Source: Anaerolineales bacterium
GTDB lineage: Bacteria; Chloroflexota; Anaerolineae; Anaerolineales; UBA11579
Reading direction: 5' to 3'
NCBI GenBank assembly: GCA_019637675.1
Contig: JAHBVE010000002.1
Coordinates: 143,797-207,796 of the forward strand
Length of the DNA: 64,000 nt
Below, one piece after another: positions 1 to 7,396 of the stretch; position 1 is the stretch's first letter, and every line of letters starts with the position of its first letter. The notes below the pieces were generated by a model. That model was not told where the DNA came from and did not search any database. It saw only the letters and a program-made list of their open reading frames with translations. A program made the position numbers and the translations under genes.

Positions 1-199
1 CGATGAGATGGCCGGGCCAAATGCTGCGGATGGTGCGCACCCCGCGCATACCCTCACGCTTAATGAAGGGCGTGCCGGCCTCAATGAGAATGCGCTCACT
101 GCGCGGCAGTTTGGGGATCACGCTCAGGGCCATGCCCAGATCGTAGTTGAACGCGATCTGCAGGTAGCGCTGGCGGTGATCCAGCTTGCGCTCGGTCAA
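1..199 (-). CDS. HUMPS/3-hexulose-6-phosphate synthase-like protein, N-terminal fragment
   Basis: Partial gene cut by the left window edge; about 66 residues are visible. Reading leftward from a TTG at 199-197 the frame is open and begins LTERKLDHRQRY, then carries IEAGTPFIKREGM and ends WPGHLI. The IEAGTP-x-IK-x-EG block followed by an (I/V)R..WP stretch is typical of the OMP decarboxylase-like HUMPS barrel family (3-hexulose-6-phosphate synthase and relatives), where the Glu helps bind metal and phosphate. The start lies 4 nt after the slipin stop, so the two are probably co-transcribed. Whether it is a formaldehyde-fixing enzyme, a decarboxylase or another member cannot be told from the fragment. 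Confidence 0.6.
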   Translation of the reverse strand, partial: MTERKLDHRQRYLQIAFNYDLGMALSVIPKLPRSERILIEAGTPFIKREGMRGVRTIRSIWPGHLI

Positions 200-202
200 G
201 GC

Positions 203-979
203 TTACTTCTTGCTGACCAGCTTGCCGGCCACCTCGCCCAGATCTGAGGGCATGAACAGCACGATCTTCTCAGACGGGTCAGAGGCAATGTCACGGATGG
301 TTTGCAGCGTGCGCAAATGCAGCGCGCCCGGGCTTTGGGCCAACTTCTCGGCCGCTTTGCTCAGGTTCTCCGAAGCGGTCAGCTCACCCTGCGAGGCGAT
401 GATCATGGCGCGGCGTTCGCGCTCGGCCTCAGCCTGCTTGGCCATGGCGCGCTTCATCTCGGCCGGCAGCTCCACTTCCTGGATCTTGATCGACTCGACG
501 TCCACGCCCCAGCCAATGGTCTCAGCATCCACGATGGTCTTGATCGATTCGGCGATCTGCTCGCGCTCGGTCAGCACGGCGTCCATCTCGCTGTTACCGA
601 TGACATCACGCAGGGCGGCCTGGGTGTACTGGCGCACGGCGAAGACATGATCCTCGATCTTGATGATGACGGCTTCCGGGTCCACGACCTTGAAGTACAC
701 CACCGCGTTCACCAACATGGGGATGTTGTCCTTGGTCATCACTTCCTGGCGGGGAATATCGGCCGTCTTGATGCGCATGTCAACCTTGCGCAAGCCCTGG
801 ATGATCGGCAGGATCAGCGTGAGACCGGGCTCACGCACGCCGCCATACTTACCCAGCGTGAAGACCACGCCGCGCTCGTATTGGTAGATCAGGCGAATGC
901 CGCGGGTGATGATGTAGAAAGCAAACAGCAGGACGATGCCCAGCAGGCATGCACCCGAGCTAAAGAGAAATTCCAACAT
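203..979 (-). CDS. Slipin / stomatin-like SPFH (band 7) membrane protein
   Basis: About 258 residues. One N-terminal membrane segment (about residues 6-25) is followed by an SPFH/band-7 domain (YERGVVFTLGKY..PGL..ILP, DIPRQEVMTKDN, VDAEAETIGWGV-like region) and a charged coiled stretch (AKQAEAERERRA), the usual stomatin/slipin order. These proteins scaffold membrane microdomains and often associate with NfeD-type proteases, but no nfeD is next to it here. I chose the ATG at 979; a GTG six bases upstream is also possible, and a GGAGG at about 990 could serve either. A TATAAT-like -10 lies at 1015-1020 on this strand. Confidence 0.85.
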   Translation of the reverse strand: MLEFLFSSGACLLGIVLLFAFYIITRGIRLIYQYERGVVFTLGKYGGVREPGLTLILPIIQGLRKVDMRIKTADIPRQEVMTKDNIPMLVNAVVYFKVVDPEAVIIKIEDHVFAVRQYTQAALRDVIGNSEMDAVLTEREQIAESIKTIVDAETIGWGVDVESIKIQEVELPAEMKRAMAKQAEAERERRAMIIASQGELTASENLSKAAEKLAQSPGALHLRTLQTIRDIASDPSEKIVLFMPSDLGEVAGKLVSKK

Positions 980-1054
980 GTCCACAAGTCCTCCAAAAGT
1001 GCGGTTATGAGCAAATTATATCGGCGCGCGGCGCTGCAGCCGCTAGCCAATTGG

Positions 1055-1891
1055 TCACTGTGCCTGGTTGGCGCGGCGCAGGGCCACCCAGTACGCCGGG
1101 GCTACATGCAGCACCTCTGGCGTGTAGGGCAACAGGCGGCGCAGCCCACCAGCCAGCGCCGCGAAGACGCGCTGGCGGCCGGCGCCCCACCCCAGCCCGA
1201 ACTCGGCCCGCAGCCGGGGCGGCAGCGTGCCGGCGGCGATGAACGCAGTGAGCGGCTGGAACAGCGCGATGGGCATGCGCAACAGCGACCGCCCGATCGC
1301 GTAACCGTCGGGCGAAACACGGATCTCGCCACCGGGCTGCAGGGCCGCGGTCATCCAGGCATCGAAATCAGCCTTGGTGGGCGGCACCAGCTCGCTGGGG
1401 ATGCCGATCAGCCGCCCGAATAGCTTGCCCTCTTCGTAGAAGGCGGCCCATTGGCGCGGCGAGAGGTCAGGCAGGAAAGTGCGATAGGCGAAGAACATCG
1501 AGTCGATCAGGGTGGCATAGACCCAGAACAGCAGCGAAGGATCATTGGCCTCGTAGCCCGCCCCGCGCACCGCGGTGTGGCGGGCATAGATGCGCAGCAG
1601 CGCCTCGCTGGCCTCGTCGGCCGTGCCGAAGACGATGGTCTGCTGGGCGCGCAAGGTGGCGAGGGCGCGGGCGAACGGCCGGCGGCGAAAGTCGCTGTGT
1701 TCGGCTACGCCTTGGGCTACCTTGGGGTGCGCCACCTGGAGGAACAGGGCGCGCAGGACCACCAGGCCCAGCAGCACCTCACGGTTGAGCTGCCAGGCCA
1801 TGCTGCCGGGGCCGAAGAAGCCCGCGGCCGGGTTGGGCAGCTGGGCGGCCTGCTGCCTTAAATACTCGCGATGTTCGTGTACTGAGTGCAC
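1055..1891 (-). CDS. MpaB-family (DUF2236) oxygenase-like protein
   Basis: About 278 residues. The sequence starts with GPGSMAWQLNREV, continues with the QVAHPKVAQGVAEHSDF segment and later HTAVRGAGYEANDP, the signature blocks of the MpaB/DUF2236 family, which includes heme-binding oxygenases such as latex-clearing protein and the MpaB enzyme of mycophenolic acid synthesis. The two conserved histidines in QVAHP and ARHTAV are present. The substrate is unknown. It follows the Paa genes on the same strand after a palindromic spacer. The start is uncertain: I chose a GTG at 1891, while a TTG at 1915 would put the start inside that palindrome. Confidence 0.75.
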   Translation of the reverse strand: MHSVHEHREYLRQQAAQLPNPAAGFFGPGSMAWQLNREVLLGLVVLRALFLQVAHPKVAQGVAEHSDFRRRPFARALATLRAQQTIVFGTADEASEALLRIYARHTAVRGAGYEANDPSLLFWVYATLIDSMFFAYRTFLPDLSPRQWAAFYEEGKLFGRLIGIPSELVPPTKADFDAWMTAALQPGGEIRVSPDGYAIGRSLLRMPIALFQPLTAFIAAGTLPPRLRAEFGLGWGAGRQRVFAALAGGLRRLLPYTPEVLHVAPAYWVALRRANQAQ

Positions 1892-1911
1892 GAGAAAAAA
1901 TTCTATCCCGA

Positions 1912-1942
1912 TCAATTGATTAATCGATTAATCAGTTAATCC
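1912..1942. repeat. Octad-phased palindrome, copy 1
   Basis: The core TGATTAATCGATTAATCA (1917-1934) is a perfect 18-bp palindrome, extended imperfectly on both sides, with TNATTAA-like units spaced 8 bp apart. It lies between mpaB-like and ridA-like genes that point the same way, and has no T-run. Related palindromes occur at 7353-7396 and 13991-14043. Confidence 0.75.
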
Positions 1943-2340
1943 AATACTGCTATCGCTTCGATCTCAACAAGAAAATCCGGATGGGCCAAACCCGCCACGC
2001 CGATCCATGTGCTGGCGGGTGGATGCTCGCCAGGGAAGTATGTGAGCAGTGCGTCGCGCACGGCGGCATTCTCGGCCATATGGGCCTGCACGATGTAGAT
2101 GCGCAACGAGACCACATCGGCCAGCGAGCCGCCGGCCGCCTGCATGGCGCGCTGCACGTTCTTGAAGGCTTCGTCCACCTGGGCAGGGAAGTTGCCCACG
2201 CCCACGATGGTGCGCTCCGGCCCCCAGGCTACCTGGCCGGAGAGGTAGACCGTGCGCTGGCCCTCGGCCACCACCACCTGGGCGAAGCCGGAGCGGCGGG
2301 CATCAAAGAGCTCCGGCGGGTGAATGCTGCGGTGGGTCAC
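1936..2340 (-). CDS. RidA/YjgF/UK114-family protein
   Basis: 134 residues, the usual length for a single Rid domain. Family blocks are YLSGQVAWGP, QVDEAFKNVQRAMQAAGGSLADVV and LVEIEAIAV. In canonical RidA imine deaminases an Arg lies in the P-A-R-S/T segment before the VEIEA block; here the equivalent segment reads PPASTWIGV and has no Arg. This suggests one of the Rid subgroups without classical 2-aminoacrylate deaminase activity. The start is a GTG 6 nt after the EthD stop, so the pair is probably translated from one mRNA. Its role beside the Paa genes is unknown; Rid-like proteins often occur in catabolic operons. Confidence 0.85.
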   Translation of the reverse strand: MTHRSIHPPELFDARRSGFAQVVVAEGQRTVYLSGQVAWGPERTIVGVGNFPAQVDEAFKNVQRAMQAAGGSLADVVSLRIYIVQAHMAENAAVRDALLTYFPGEHPPASTWIGVAGLAHPDFLVEIEAIAVLD

Positions 2341-2346
2341 AGCGGC

Positions 2347-2643
2347 CTATTCAGTTTCTGCAAACAGCAGGCTATACAAACCGCGCGCAAAGGTGTCGAG
2401 GTTCTCGCCAGCCGCCGCCATCTCGGGGCTCTTCATGGCCGCCTTGAGCGCGTCCACATCGGCGAAGTGCATCTCGGCCATCAGGTAATACCCATCCCCC
2501 ACCAGCGTGCGCGTGAAGCGAGTGACCTGCTTACTCTGCAAACCAGGCACTTTGTCGATCAGCGGCAGGTGAGTTTCAAAATAGGCCTTGTCGAACACGG
2601 CCGGGTCAGCAGGTTGCTTGTAGAAGGCGACGAGTTTGGACAT
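2347..2643 (-). CDS. EthD-family small ferredoxin-fold protein
   Basis: 98 residues, a complete single-domain EthD/dimeric alpha-beta barrel protein. Typical features are the N-terminal KLVAFYKQPAD strand, the YFETHLPLIDKVPGL helix with its HxPL motif, and the late FARGLYSLLF strand. EthD proteins are needed for some cytochrome P450 and oxygenase systems and include several small isomerases and monooxygenases. An AAGGAG Shine-Dalgarno sequence sits 5 nt before the ATG. It is the first gene after the heptad palindrome that follows paaD, and it precedes ridA. Placement suggests a helper in aromatic catabolism, but this is inference. Confidence 0.85.
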   Translation of the reverse strand: MSKLVAFYKQPADPAVFDKAYFETHLPLIDKVPGLQSKQVTRFTRTLVGDGYYLMAEMHFADVDALKAAMKSPEMAAAGENLDTFARGLYSLLFAETE

Positions 2644-2655
2644 AAGACTCCTTAG

Positions 2656-2741
2656 GGTGACGAGTAACGAGTGAGCAGTGATCGGTGAACAGGGATTTCA
2701 AGATCGGGAGACCCTGCTCACTAATCACTCTTCACTGTTCA
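2656..2741. repeat. Heptad-phased palindrome (AGTGA family), copy 1
   Basis: The left arm (2656-2693) is a run of 7-bp units of the form RGTGANN ending in AGG. The right arm (2712-2741) begins CCT and runs in NNTCACT units. Together they form a long imperfect hairpin between paaD and the EthD gene. Other copies are at 5763-5849, 20757-20832 and 30751-30865. Confidence 0.8.
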
Positions 2742-3263
2742 CAATGGCTTGAACATCTCAAACGGTTCTTTGCAATCTACGCAGGTGTAGATCATGCGGC
2801 AGGGCGTGGTGCCAAAGTTGTTCTGCAAGGTGGTGTTGTGCGATCCGCAGCGCGGGCAGGCCACCGGCTCCATCAGCACCTGGATCAGGTCGCCCTGGTG
2901 GCGCGGCGGCGGGGCCAGGCCGGCGGCCTGCAGCTTGCTGCGGGCGGCCTCGGTCATCCACTCGGTAGTCCAGGCCGGGCTGTGCTGCACGCGCACCTCG
3001 ACCTGCGGCACGCCGGCCGCCTGCAGCCGCTGGCGGATGCTGCTGCCGATGACCTCGTAGGCCGGGCAAGCCGCGAAGGTGGGCGTGATGGTGACCGCCA
3101 GCACATCGCCCTCCCAGGCCGCGGCGCGCACGATGCCCAGCTCGACCAGATTCACGATGGGCATTTCCGGGTCGGGCACTTCGCTGAGAGCGGCCCAGAT
3201 CTCGGGTTCGCTTGGGCGGCGAGACCCCGCTCCGACGTCGGTGTGCATGTGCAACATCACCAT
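2739..3263 (-). CDS. paaD: Phenylacetyl-CoA epoxidase accessory subunit PaaD
   Basis: 174 residues. An N-terminal MIP18/DUF59-like domain (IWAALSEVPDPEMPIVNLVELG, then TPTFAACPAYEVI) is followed by a C-terminal zinc or iron-sulfur binding segment with CPRC, a single Cys in TTPCRM and CVDC. This is the PaaD (formerly PaaJ) architecture, a maturation factor thought to help assemble metal centres of the PaaABCE multicomponent monooxygenase. The ATG overlaps the 3' end of paaC by 7 nt, with GAGG upstream inside paaC, so the two are translationally coupled. No paaE reductase follows. Confidence 0.93.
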   Translation of the reverse strand: MVMLHMHTDVGAGSRRPSEPEIWAALSEVPDPEMPIVNLVELGIVRAAAWEGDVLAVTITPTFAACPAYEVIGSSIRQRLQAAGVPQVEVRVQHSPAWTTEWMTEAARSKLQAAGLAPPPRHQGDLIQVLMEPVACPRCGSHNTTLQNNFGTTPCRMIYTCVDCKEPFEMFKPL

Positions 3264-4024
3264 ATGGCCTCCGGGTCGAGGCGGGCGACGGACTGCAGGT
3301 CATGGATGAGCGCGGGGAGGTGTTCCGAATGCGAGCTGCGATGCATGTCAGCGAGCGGAGAGCGCAGCTCGACTTGCAACCCGGCCTCTACCAAAAACTG
3401 GCTCACCTCCCCACTCCAACGCTCGAATAGCGCCGCGCTGCTGGGCACGATGCCGGCCGCGTGCAAGTCTTGCTCGCCGGGCAGCGGCGCGGCCAGCCCC
3501 TGCGCATACGGCCACAACGCATCCAAAGCGGCCTGCATACGAGCATGGCTCTCTTCAGTGCCGAGCCCGAGGCGCGGCACCCAGGCCTGCGAGTGGCGCA
3601 GGTGGTACAGCTCCTCGGTGCGGATGCGGGCGGCGATCTCGGCCAGCGGGGTGTAGCTGCTCTGGCTCAGGGCTTCGAGGCGCAGAGCCTCGAAGGCGTC
3701 GAACAGGTATTGGCGCAGGGTACTGAAGGCCCAGTCACCCTTGGGCAGCTCGACCAGTTGCATGTTACGGAACTGGGCCGGCTCCCGAAAATACACCAGC
3801 CGGTCAGGATAGGTGGTCTTGTCCTGGCCGAGCAGATCCGCCCCCAGCTCATACCAGAGCTTGGCGTGGCCGATCTCGTCGAGGGCCAGGTTGGCGAAGG
3901 CAATATCCTCTTCGAGGATGGGCGCGTGCCCGGTCCACTCCGAGTCGCGGTGGCCGAGGATGAGTTCATCATCAGCCAGGGCGATCAGGTAACCACTGAG
4001 GGCGTATTGGCGGGCGCGTTCCAT
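3257..4024 (-). CDS. paaC: Phenylacetyl-CoA epoxidase structural subunit PaaC
   Basis: 255 residues from the ATG at 4024. The ferritin-like helical bundle carries LGHRDSEWTGHAP, LALDEIGHAKLWYE and EELYHLRHSQ, matching PaaC (PaaI), the catalytically inactive partner of the PaaA diiron subunit in the 1,2-epoxidase. It lies downstream of paaB and overlaps paaD. GTG codons upstream of the chosen ATG lie inside the CACAAAG palindrome and would add residues of no family similarity, so they were not used. The oxygen-dependent route implied here means the organism respires oxygen at least part of the time. Confidence 0.94.
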   Translation of the reverse strand: MERARQYALSGYLIALADDELILGHRDSEWTGHAPILEEDIAFANLALDEIGHAKLWYELGADLLGQDKTTYPDRLVYFREPAQFRNMQLVELPKGDWAFSTLRQYLFDAFEALRLEALSQSSYTPLAEIAARIRTEELYHLRHSQAWVPRLGLGTEESHARMQAALDALWPYAQGLAAPLPGEQDLHAAGIVPSSAALFERWSGEVSQFLVEAGLQVELRSPLADMHRSSHSEHLPALIHDLQSVARLDPEAIW

Positions 4025-4034
4025 ACTAATTCTC

Positions 4035-4112
4035 ACCACAAAGACACAAAGGGCACAAAGTAGGTTCTTTCTTCCACAAAGATTTACTTTGTGCTCTTCG
4101 TGGCTTTGTGGT
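4035..4112. repeat. CACAAAG palindrome, ORF-less copy
   Basis: The left arm at 4035-4060 contains three CACAAAG units at 8-9 bp spacing. The right arm at 4087-4112 is its inverse with 23 of 26 matches, and the loop is 26 bp. It lies between paaB and paaC. The same arms flank the GxxExxY gene at 22471-22918, so this copy looks like an empty version of that element. Confidence 0.85.
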
Positions 4113-4143
4113 TTGCCTTTGGTTTGTTAGACAGTAATGCAAA

Positions 4144-4674
4144 TCAGTCCAGCCTTCCCTTGTCTCGCAGCGCACGCATCATCGTGACCACTGGGTATTC
4201 GGCCTGGTCTTTGTAGGTTTTGTAGCGGGCAGCCGAGAACATCGGCTCCGCCTCGCTGCTCTCATTCTTGAGCACGGCGCTGGCCGGGAAGACCCACCAC
4301 CACAGCGGCTGCTTGTCTGCAAACGTGGCGATGGCGGCTTGCACGGCAGCCTGCGGCGAGCCGGCCTGCACCTGCCCCACCTGGCGGCATTGCGCCTGCT
4401 GGCTGAACTTGGCGAAGACGTAATAGTCGCTCAGCTCGCTGGCTGCCTGGTCAGCCGGCTCCGCCTTGGCTAGCTCTTCCTGGGTCTGCGTGAAGATCGC
4501 ATCCGCCGGCACGACCCACAGCGCCACGGCTTCCGGCCGGCGCACGAACACATCGCGCGCGTTCAGCATGGCCAACTCGGCATCCGGCGCGTGCACCGTG
4601 CCGTTGTGGACTACGGGCTGATCAGGACCCTCCTGCTGGAAGACCATGAAACGGGGCCATTGGGTATCAGACAT
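4144..4674 (-). CDS. paaB: PaaB-like subunit with duplicated domain
   Basis: 176 residues, about twice the usual 90-95 residue PaaB. Two PaaB-like units can be aligned by eye: residues about 7-61 (PRFMVFQQEGPDQPVVHNG, then LNARDVFVRRPEAVALWVVP) and about 88-142 (YYVFAKFSQQAQCRQVGQV, then AAIATFADKQPLWWWVFP). The second is more divergent. The C-terminal SAARYKTYKDQAEYP tail is distinct. PaaB bridges PaaA/PaaC heterodimers in the epoxidase; a tandem form could occupy two PaaB positions. It lies between paaA and paaC, in the standard cluster order. Assigned by context plus domain similarity. Confidence 0.85.
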   Translation of the reverse strand: MSDTQWPRFMVFQQEGPDQPVVHNGTVHAPDAELAMLNARDVFVRRPEAVALWVVPADAIFTQTQEELAKAEPADQAASELSDYYVFAKFSQQAQCRQVGQVQAGSPQAAVQAAIATFADKQPLWWWVFPASAVLKNESSEAEPMFSAARYKTYKDQAEYPVVTMMRALRDKGRLD

Positions 4675-4760
4675 AGCAAATTAGAAAAGCAAGTTAGAAG
4701 TCGGAAGGCAGAATGCGGAAGTAAAAGCTACACACTTCACAGTTCTGACTTCTGCATTCA

Positions 4761-5729
4761 TCATTGGTTTTGATTTTTTACAGCGTAGGCTGCCGCGGCT
4801 TCGCGCACCCAGTAGCCGTCGGCGTGCGCCTGGCGGCGGGCGGCCATGCGCTCAGCATTGGCCGGGCCGTTGCCCTTGAGCACCGCCCAGAACTCATCCC
4901 AGTCGATCGCGCCGGTGCGCCAGTTGCCGGTCGCCTCGTCGTAGTGCAGGTCCGGATCGGGCAGCACAATGCCGCAGGCCTGCAGGTCAGGCACCAGTTG
5001 GTTGATGAAGTCCTGGCGCAGCTCATCGTTGGTGCGGGTCTTGATGCCCCAGCGGATGAGGACGCCGCTGTTGGGGCTGTCGGCGTCGTGCGGGCCGAAC
5101 ATCATCAATGTGGGCCACCACCAGCGCGTGATGGCGTCTTGCACCATGGCGCGCTGGGTGGGCGTACCCTGCGAATACAGGATGATCATTTCCTGGCCCT
5201 GCTTGCGGTGGAAGTTCTCTTCCATACAAATACGCACCATGGCCCGCGAATACGGGCCATAAGAGCAGCGCGCCAGCATGGTCTGGTTGAGGATGGCGGC
5301 GCCATCCACCAACCAACCGATGGCGCCGTTATCGGCCCAGGTGGTGGTGTGATAGTTGAAGATGCTGGAATACTTGGCCTTGCCCTCCAGCAGCGCGTCG
5401 AGCATTTCCTCACGCGTGGCGCCCAGCGTCTCGGCGGCGTGGTACAGGTACTGCCCGTGGCCGGCCTCGTCTTGCACCTTGGCCAGCAGGATCAGTTTGC
5501 GGCGCAGCGAGGGCGCCTTGGTGATCCAGGCGCCTTCGGGCAGCATGCCCACGACTTCGCTGTGGGCATGCTGGCTGATCATGCGGATGAGCTGGCGGCG
5601 GTACTCAGCCGGCATCCAGTCGCCCGGCTCGATCTTCTCGCCGCGCGCGATCCGCGCTTCAAAATCCGCCAACTTCTGCGGATCTTCGTTAAGTTGGATG
5701 GCAATTTGCTCTACGTCTGCGCCGTACAT
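4761..5729 (-). CDS. paaA: Phenylacetyl-CoA 1,2-epoxidase catalytic subunit PaaA
   Basis: 322 residues, the normal PaaA length. Diiron ligand motifs are visible as EAGH (residues 88-91) and ENFH (171-174) in a ferritin-like fold. Other family blocks are [37 protein letters not shown] and [14 protein letters not shown]. It inserts one oxygen atom into phenylacetyl-CoA to give the ring-1,2-epoxide, using electrons from PaaE, which is not in this window. The ATG has GAGGAA upstream. It is the first gene of the paaABCD run, about 110 bp after the aldehyde dehydrogenase, with a heptad palindrome between them. Confidence 0.96.
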   Translation of the reverse strand: MYGADVEQIAIQLNEDPQKLADFEARIARGEKIEPGDWMPAEYRRQLIRMISQHAHSEVVGMLPEGAWITKAPSLRRKLILLAKVQDEAGHGQYLYHAAETLGATREEMLDALLEGKAKYSSIFNYHTTTWADNGAIGWLVDGAAILNQTMLARCSYGPYSRAMVRICMEENFHRKQGQEMIILYSQGTPTQRAMVQDAITRWWWPTLMMFGPHDADSPNSGVLIRWGIKTRTNDELRQDFINQLVPDLQACGIVLPDPDLHYDEATGNWRTGAIDWDEFWAVLKGNGPANAERMAARRQAHADGYWVREAAAAYAVKNQNQ

Positions 5730-5762
5730 GGACTGTTCCTCGGAGACACCATTGTAACAACG

Positions 5763-5849
5763 GAGTGATTAGTGAACCGTGAAGAGTGAGCAGGAGAACA
5801 ACTGGAGAACAGCACTTCCTGCTCACGCATCACTATTCACTGCTCACTG
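5763..5849. repeat. Heptad-phased palindrome (AGTGA family), copy 2
   Basis: The left arm 5763-5793 has units AGTGATT, AGTGAAC, CGTGAAG and AGTGAGC, then AGG. The right arm 5818-5849 starts CCT and continues in 7-bp NNTCACN units. The stop codon of the aldehyde dehydrogenase (5844-5846) lies inside the right arm. Confidence 0.8.
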
Positions 5850-7343
5850 AGTATTCACCCAGACCGTCTTGACCTGCGTATACAGGTCAATAGCTTCTTT
5901 ACCCATCTCACGGCCGAAGCCAGACATCTTGTAGCCGCCGAACGGCGCGGCAGGGTCGATCATGCCGTAGCCGTTGATCCACACGGTGCCGGCTTGCACG
6001 GCGTGGGCGTAGCGGTGGGCCTTGCCGATGTCACGCGTCCACACGCCGGCCGCCAGCCCAAACTGGGTGGCATTTGAGCGGGCGATAAGCTCGTCCTCAT
6101 CATCGAAAGCGGTGACCGCCGCCACGGGGCCGAAGATCTCCTCCTGCACCAAACGCAGCGAGTCATCCGAATAACTGAACACGGTCGGCTTCAGGAAATA
6201 GCCGTCCTTCAGGCCGTCGCCCAGGCGCTCGCCGCCAGCGAGGATCTCGGCGCCGGCCTGCTTGCCTTCTTCGATATAGCCGGAGACGCGCTCGAGCTGC
6301 TCGGCGCTGATGAGCGGGCCCACATGCACCTTCTCCGCGAAGCCGTGGTCCACCACCATCTTGCCGACGTTGGCGGTCAGCCCCTCCAGCACCTGCTCGT
6401 ACACGCCGCGTTCAACGAACAGGCGCGTGCCGGCGACACATTCCTGGCCGGCCGTGCTGAACACGGCCCATTGCGCGCCGCGGATGGCCGCGTTCATGTC
6501 GGCGTCCGCAAAGATGACGTTGGGCGACTTGCCGCCCAGCTCCAGGCTGACCCGCTTGAGGTTGCTCTTGGCGGCGGCCTCCATGATGCGAGCGCCGACC
6601 GAGGTCGAGCCGGTGAAGGCCAGCTTGGCGATGTGAGCGTGCTCGGCCATGGCCGCGCCGGTGGGCAGGCCCGGCCCGGTGAGCACGTTGAGCACGCCGG
6701 GCGGGAAGCCAGCCTCGCGGGCCAGCTCGGCCAGGTACAGCGCGGTCAGCGGGGTCTGCTCGGCCGGCTTGAGGATCAGGGTGTTGCCGGCGGCCAGCGC
6801 CGGACCCAGCTTCCAGATCGCCATGAGCAGCGGGAAGTTCCACGGGATGATGGCGCCAACGACGCCCAGTGGCTCGCGGCGGGTATAGACGAACTGGTCT
6901 GCGAAGGTGACCGGTACGGTGCTGCCTTCGATCTTATCGGCCCAGCCGGCCTGGTAGCGCAGGTGTTTGGTGACGTACGGCAGGTCGCCACGCCGGGCCA
7001 CGCGGATGGGCTTGCCATTGTCGAGCGTCTCGAGCTCGGCCAGCACGTCAGCATGCTGGTCGATCAGGTCGGCCAGCTTGAACAGCAGCGCGCCGCGCTC
7101 GGCGGCGATCATGCCCGCCCAGGCCGGGAACGCCGCCTGGGCCGCCGCTACGGCGGCGTCCACATCAGCGGCGTTGGCCAGGGCCACCTCGGCCAGCACG
7201 GCGGCATTAGCCGGGTTGCGCGTGGCAAAGGTCTCGCCAGACTGCGCGGCGACCCATTCGTTATTGATGAAGAGCTTCTTGGGAGAATCTTCTAGGAATT
7301 TGAGGGTTGCGGGTTGGAAGGGATACTCGGGAAGGTTTGCCAT
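5844..7343 (-). CDS. NAD(P)-dependent aldehyde dehydrogenase
   Basis: 499 residues, complete ALDH superfamily enzyme. Catalytic Glu268 lies in SLELGGKSPN and catalytic Cys302 in GQECVAG; the cofactor-binding WNFPLLMAIWK and FTGSTSVG motifs are present. The closest recognisable types are betaine-, indoleacetaldehyde- and phenylacetaldehyde-like dehydrogenases. Its place just upstream of paaA makes phenylacetaldehyde to phenylacetate a reasonable guess. It lacks the C-terminal hotdog hydratase domain of PaaZ, so it is not a complete ring-opening enzyme. No good Shine-Dalgarno precedes the ATG. An octad palindrome follows upstream at 7353-7396. Confidence 0.9.
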   Translation of the reverse strand: MANLPEYPFQPATLKFLEDSPKKLFINNEWVAAQSGETFATRNPANAAVLAEVALANAADVDAAVAAAQAAFPAWAGMIAAERGALLFKLADLIDQHADVLAELETLDNGKPIRVARRGDLPYVTKHLRYQAGWADKIEGSTVPVTFADQFVYTRREPLGVVGAIIPWNFPLLMAIWKLGPALAAGNTLILKPAEQTPLTALYLAELAREAGFPPGVLNVLTGPGLPTGAAMAEHAHIAKLAFTGSTSVGARIMEAAAKSNLKRVSLELGGKSPNVIFADADMNAAIRGAQWAVFSTAGQECVAGTRLFVERGVYEQVLEGLTANVGKMVVDHGFAEKVHVGPLISAEQLERVSGYIEEGKQAGAEILAGGERLGDGLKDGYFLKPTVFSYSDDSLRLVQEEIFGPVAAVTAFDDEDELIARSNATQFGLAAGVWTRDIGKAHRYAHAVQAGTVWINGYGMIDPAAPFGGYKMSGFGREMGKEAIDLYTQVKTVWVNTQ

Positions 7344-7352
7344 GCAAGAATT

Positions 7353-7396
7353 TTAGTTGATTAACAGAGTAATCGATTACTCCGTTAATCAACTAA
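7353..7396. repeat. Octad-phased palindrome, copy 2 (44 bp)
   Basis: Two 22-bp half-sites, 7353-7374 and 7375-7396, are inverse complements with a single mismatched position and no loop; they meet at ATCGAT. (T)TAATCN units recur at 8-bp spacing. It fills the gap between the aldehyde dehydrogenase start and the end of the GT39-like gene, whose stop codon lies in it. Confidence 0.85.

Noticed and set aside
2656..2741. CRISPR-like array from regularly spaced AGTGA units
   Set aside because: The units are degenerate, 7 bp apart without spacers, and form inverse arms; no cas gene is near.
4025..4039. GTG starts of paaC within the CACAAAG palindrome
   Set aside because: PaaC similarity starts at MERARQYALSG; the GTGs come from the repeat.
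5844..7343. Aldehyde dehydrogenase as PaaZ
   Set aside because: It has only the ALDH domain; the hotdog hydratase domain needed for ring cleavage by PaaZ is absent.
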